Shown here piece after piece: positions 62,908 to 64,000 of a stretch of 64,000 nt of DNA. The translations under genes and the position numbers were made by a program. The notes below the pieces were generated by a model. That model made no database searches and had not been told where the DNA came from. It worked only from the letters and a program-made list of their open reading frames with translations. Every line of letters begins with the position of its first letter. Within the stretch, counting starts at the first letter, position 1. The stretch spans positions 124,001-188,000 of the forward strand of contig NZ_VSZO01000008.1 of NCBI RefSeq assembly GCF_008312935.1. Reading direction: 5' to 3'. This DNA is from Roseiconus lacunae. GTDB lineage: Bacteria > Planctomycetota > Planctomycetia > Pirellulales > Pirellulaceae.

Positions 62908-64000
62908 GTGAAACGTCGTCATGGGCGACCCGCAGGTTTTACGCTTGTCGAATTACTTGTGGTGATCGCAATTATCGGGATCCTAGTTGGACTGTTGTTG
63001 CCTGCGGTCCAGGCGGCCCGCGAAGCCGCTCGTCGAATGAGTTGCAGTAACAACTTCAAGCAACTGGGGTTAGCAATTCATAATTACCACAGCTCTTTTC
63101 GGATGATGCCAAAACATGGTTCGGGGACCTACCAGACTCCCCTAACCGCGGCAAACAATGCGTCCAAAGATGCCCCGGGAAGTAACCGTTCTGACTTATC
63201 AGTCCTGGTCGGAATGTTGCCTTTCATCGAACAGCAGGGATTGTGGGATCAAATCAGCAATCCGTACGACAGCGATGGAGCGGGACCTCTTGAGGCCTTC
63301 CAAGCCTTTGGTCCTTGGCCGAACCGTTCGTTGGCGGAACATGTAACGAATCCCTACGATCCGTGGATGGCCAACATCCCAACGTTCCGTTGCCCCAGCG
63401 ATCCCGGCGTCGGCTTGCCGTCACACGGAAGGACTAATTACGCGGCGTGCCTTGGTGATTCCGGAACACTCAGCCATATCGGTTACATCAGCGACGAAGG
63501 CAACATCTACAATTCGGCGTGGCCACCGATCGCAAACACAACGTTGCGTGGTGCGTTCCGCCCGCGTTTACAGTCAAAGTTTCGTGACATCCTAGACGGG
63601 TTGTCAAACACGGCCGCGATGGGTGAGATCATCACCGATCTCGGTGACAACGACATCCGTTCGCGAGCCGTCGATAGCCCACACCCGGACATGTGGAAAG
63701 CGAACGGGGCAACTTCATGCAAGCCGTATATTGATCCCGAACGACCTCGCTTTTGGTTGGCCAATGGTGTGCCGTTCACCGGTGACGCGGAACAACGACG
63801 AGGATCGAAGTGGGCGATGGCTCGTCCGTTCTACACTGGCTTTTTGACGGTGCTGGGGCCGAATACCGAAGCCTGTGTTCAAACGACGCAGGAAGGCGAA
63901 GGCAACACGTCTACCAGTAGTCGCCACCAGGGAGGATGCCATATTCTAATGTGCGATGGTGCAGTCCGATTCGTGACTGATTCGATCGACGCCGGCGACC
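62908..64000 (+). CDS. DUF1559 prepilin-type protein (partial, right edge)
   Basis: The frame starts at GTG 62908 (GGAG 9 nt upstream) and reads [20 protein letters not shown]: a prepilin leader with Glu at +5, a helix and [20 protein letters not shown], the hallmark opening of planctomycete DUF1559 proteins. FRCPSDPG and [12 protein letters not shown] are further family segments. Near the right edge the motif [17 protein letters not shown] gives the H-X9-DG signature, so only the last residues are missing. These proteins are abundant in Pirellulaceae genomes and are thought to be exported via a prepilin route. It is the most diagnostic gene for the organism's group. Confidence 0.93.
   Translation, partial: MKRRHGRPAGFTLVELLVVIAIIGILVGLLLPAVQAAREAARRMSCSNNFKQLGLAIHNYHSSFRMMPKHGSGTYQTPLTAANNASKDAPGSNRSDLSVLVGMLPFIEQQGLWDQISNPYDSDGAGPLEAFQAFGPWPNRSLAEHVTNPYDPWMANIPTFRCPSDPGVGLPSHGRTNYAACLGDSGTLSHIGYISDEGNIYNSAWPPIANTTLRGAFRPRLQSKFRDILDGLSNTAAMGEIITDLGDNDIRSRAVDSPHPDMWKANGATSCKPYIDPERPRFWLANGVPFTGDAEQRRGSKWAMARPFYTGFLTVLGPNTEACVQTTQEGEGNTSTSSRHQGGCHILMCDGAVRFVTDSIDAGD

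Overview
The window looks like chromosomal DNA of a planctomycete, most likely a Pirellulaceae member close to Rhodopirellula. The evidence is the gene set: a DUF1559 prepilin-like protein with a C-terminal H-X9-DG motif next to a small lipoprotein, a DUF1080 protein, a sulfatase with a CSPSR site, SGNH and alpha/beta hydrolases with signal peptides, a membrane Ser/Thr kinase, a CXXCH multihaem cytochrome and a VWA/GATase-like membrane protein. Many starts lack a clear Shine-Dalgarno and ATGA stop/start overlaps are common. These assignments come from reading motifs by eye; no database search was possible. I see no tRNA, rRNA, CRISPR array, transposase or phage gene.

Bases 1-20042 (all minus strand, read from high to low coordinates) form one type II secretion / type IV pilus-like locus: a GspE/PilB ATPase, a PilT-like ATPase, a second GspE/PilB ATPase, a GspF/PilC platform protein, four prepilin-like proteins of 399-525 residues, and an open reading frame of at least 2356 codons with a GspK/PilX-like N-terminus that runs off the left edge. 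This locus is the most distinctive part of the window. Secretin, prepilin peptidase and GspL/M or PilM/N/O genes are not present here.

Bases 20638-31163 hold a coiled-coil membrane protein overlapping a tiny membrane protein, a HerA-like ATPase, an overlapping radical SAM / halogenase-like flavoprotein pair, a D-glycerate dehydrogenase-type reductase and a Ser/Thr kinase with a large exported C-terminus. Bases 31270-34216 are a fully ATGA-coupled three-gene ABC export operon (permease, ATPase, HlyD-type protein). Bases 34684-40127 hold a TauE/SafE permease, a DapA-family aldolase with a linked NAD-binding protein, an SGNH hydrolase and a DUF1080 protein followed by a clear terminator.

Bases 40738-50876 hold an XRE-type HTH protein with a large unknown domain, a sulfatase, PpnP, a YdeI-like protein ending in a perfect CDGSH iron-sulfur signature, an eight-haem cytochrome, and an ATGA-coupled sulfotransferase / glycosyltransferase / deacetylase operon, probably for making or decorating a surface glycan. 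The long gap 50877-51806 has no convincing gene but contains a chain of hairpins ending in a very strong intrinsic terminator, a good candidate for an unannotated small RNA.

Bases 51807-64000 hold a dual-VWA membrane protein, a Cu/Zn superoxide dismutase overlapping ExoD, an epimerase / VKOR-like / SPW-like membrane gene string, a secreted esterase, threonine ammonia-lyase (IlvA), a small lipoprotein and a DUF1559 protein cut by the right edge. Interspersed palindromic repeats resembling REP/BIME units occur at 21769-21837 and 39060-39119.
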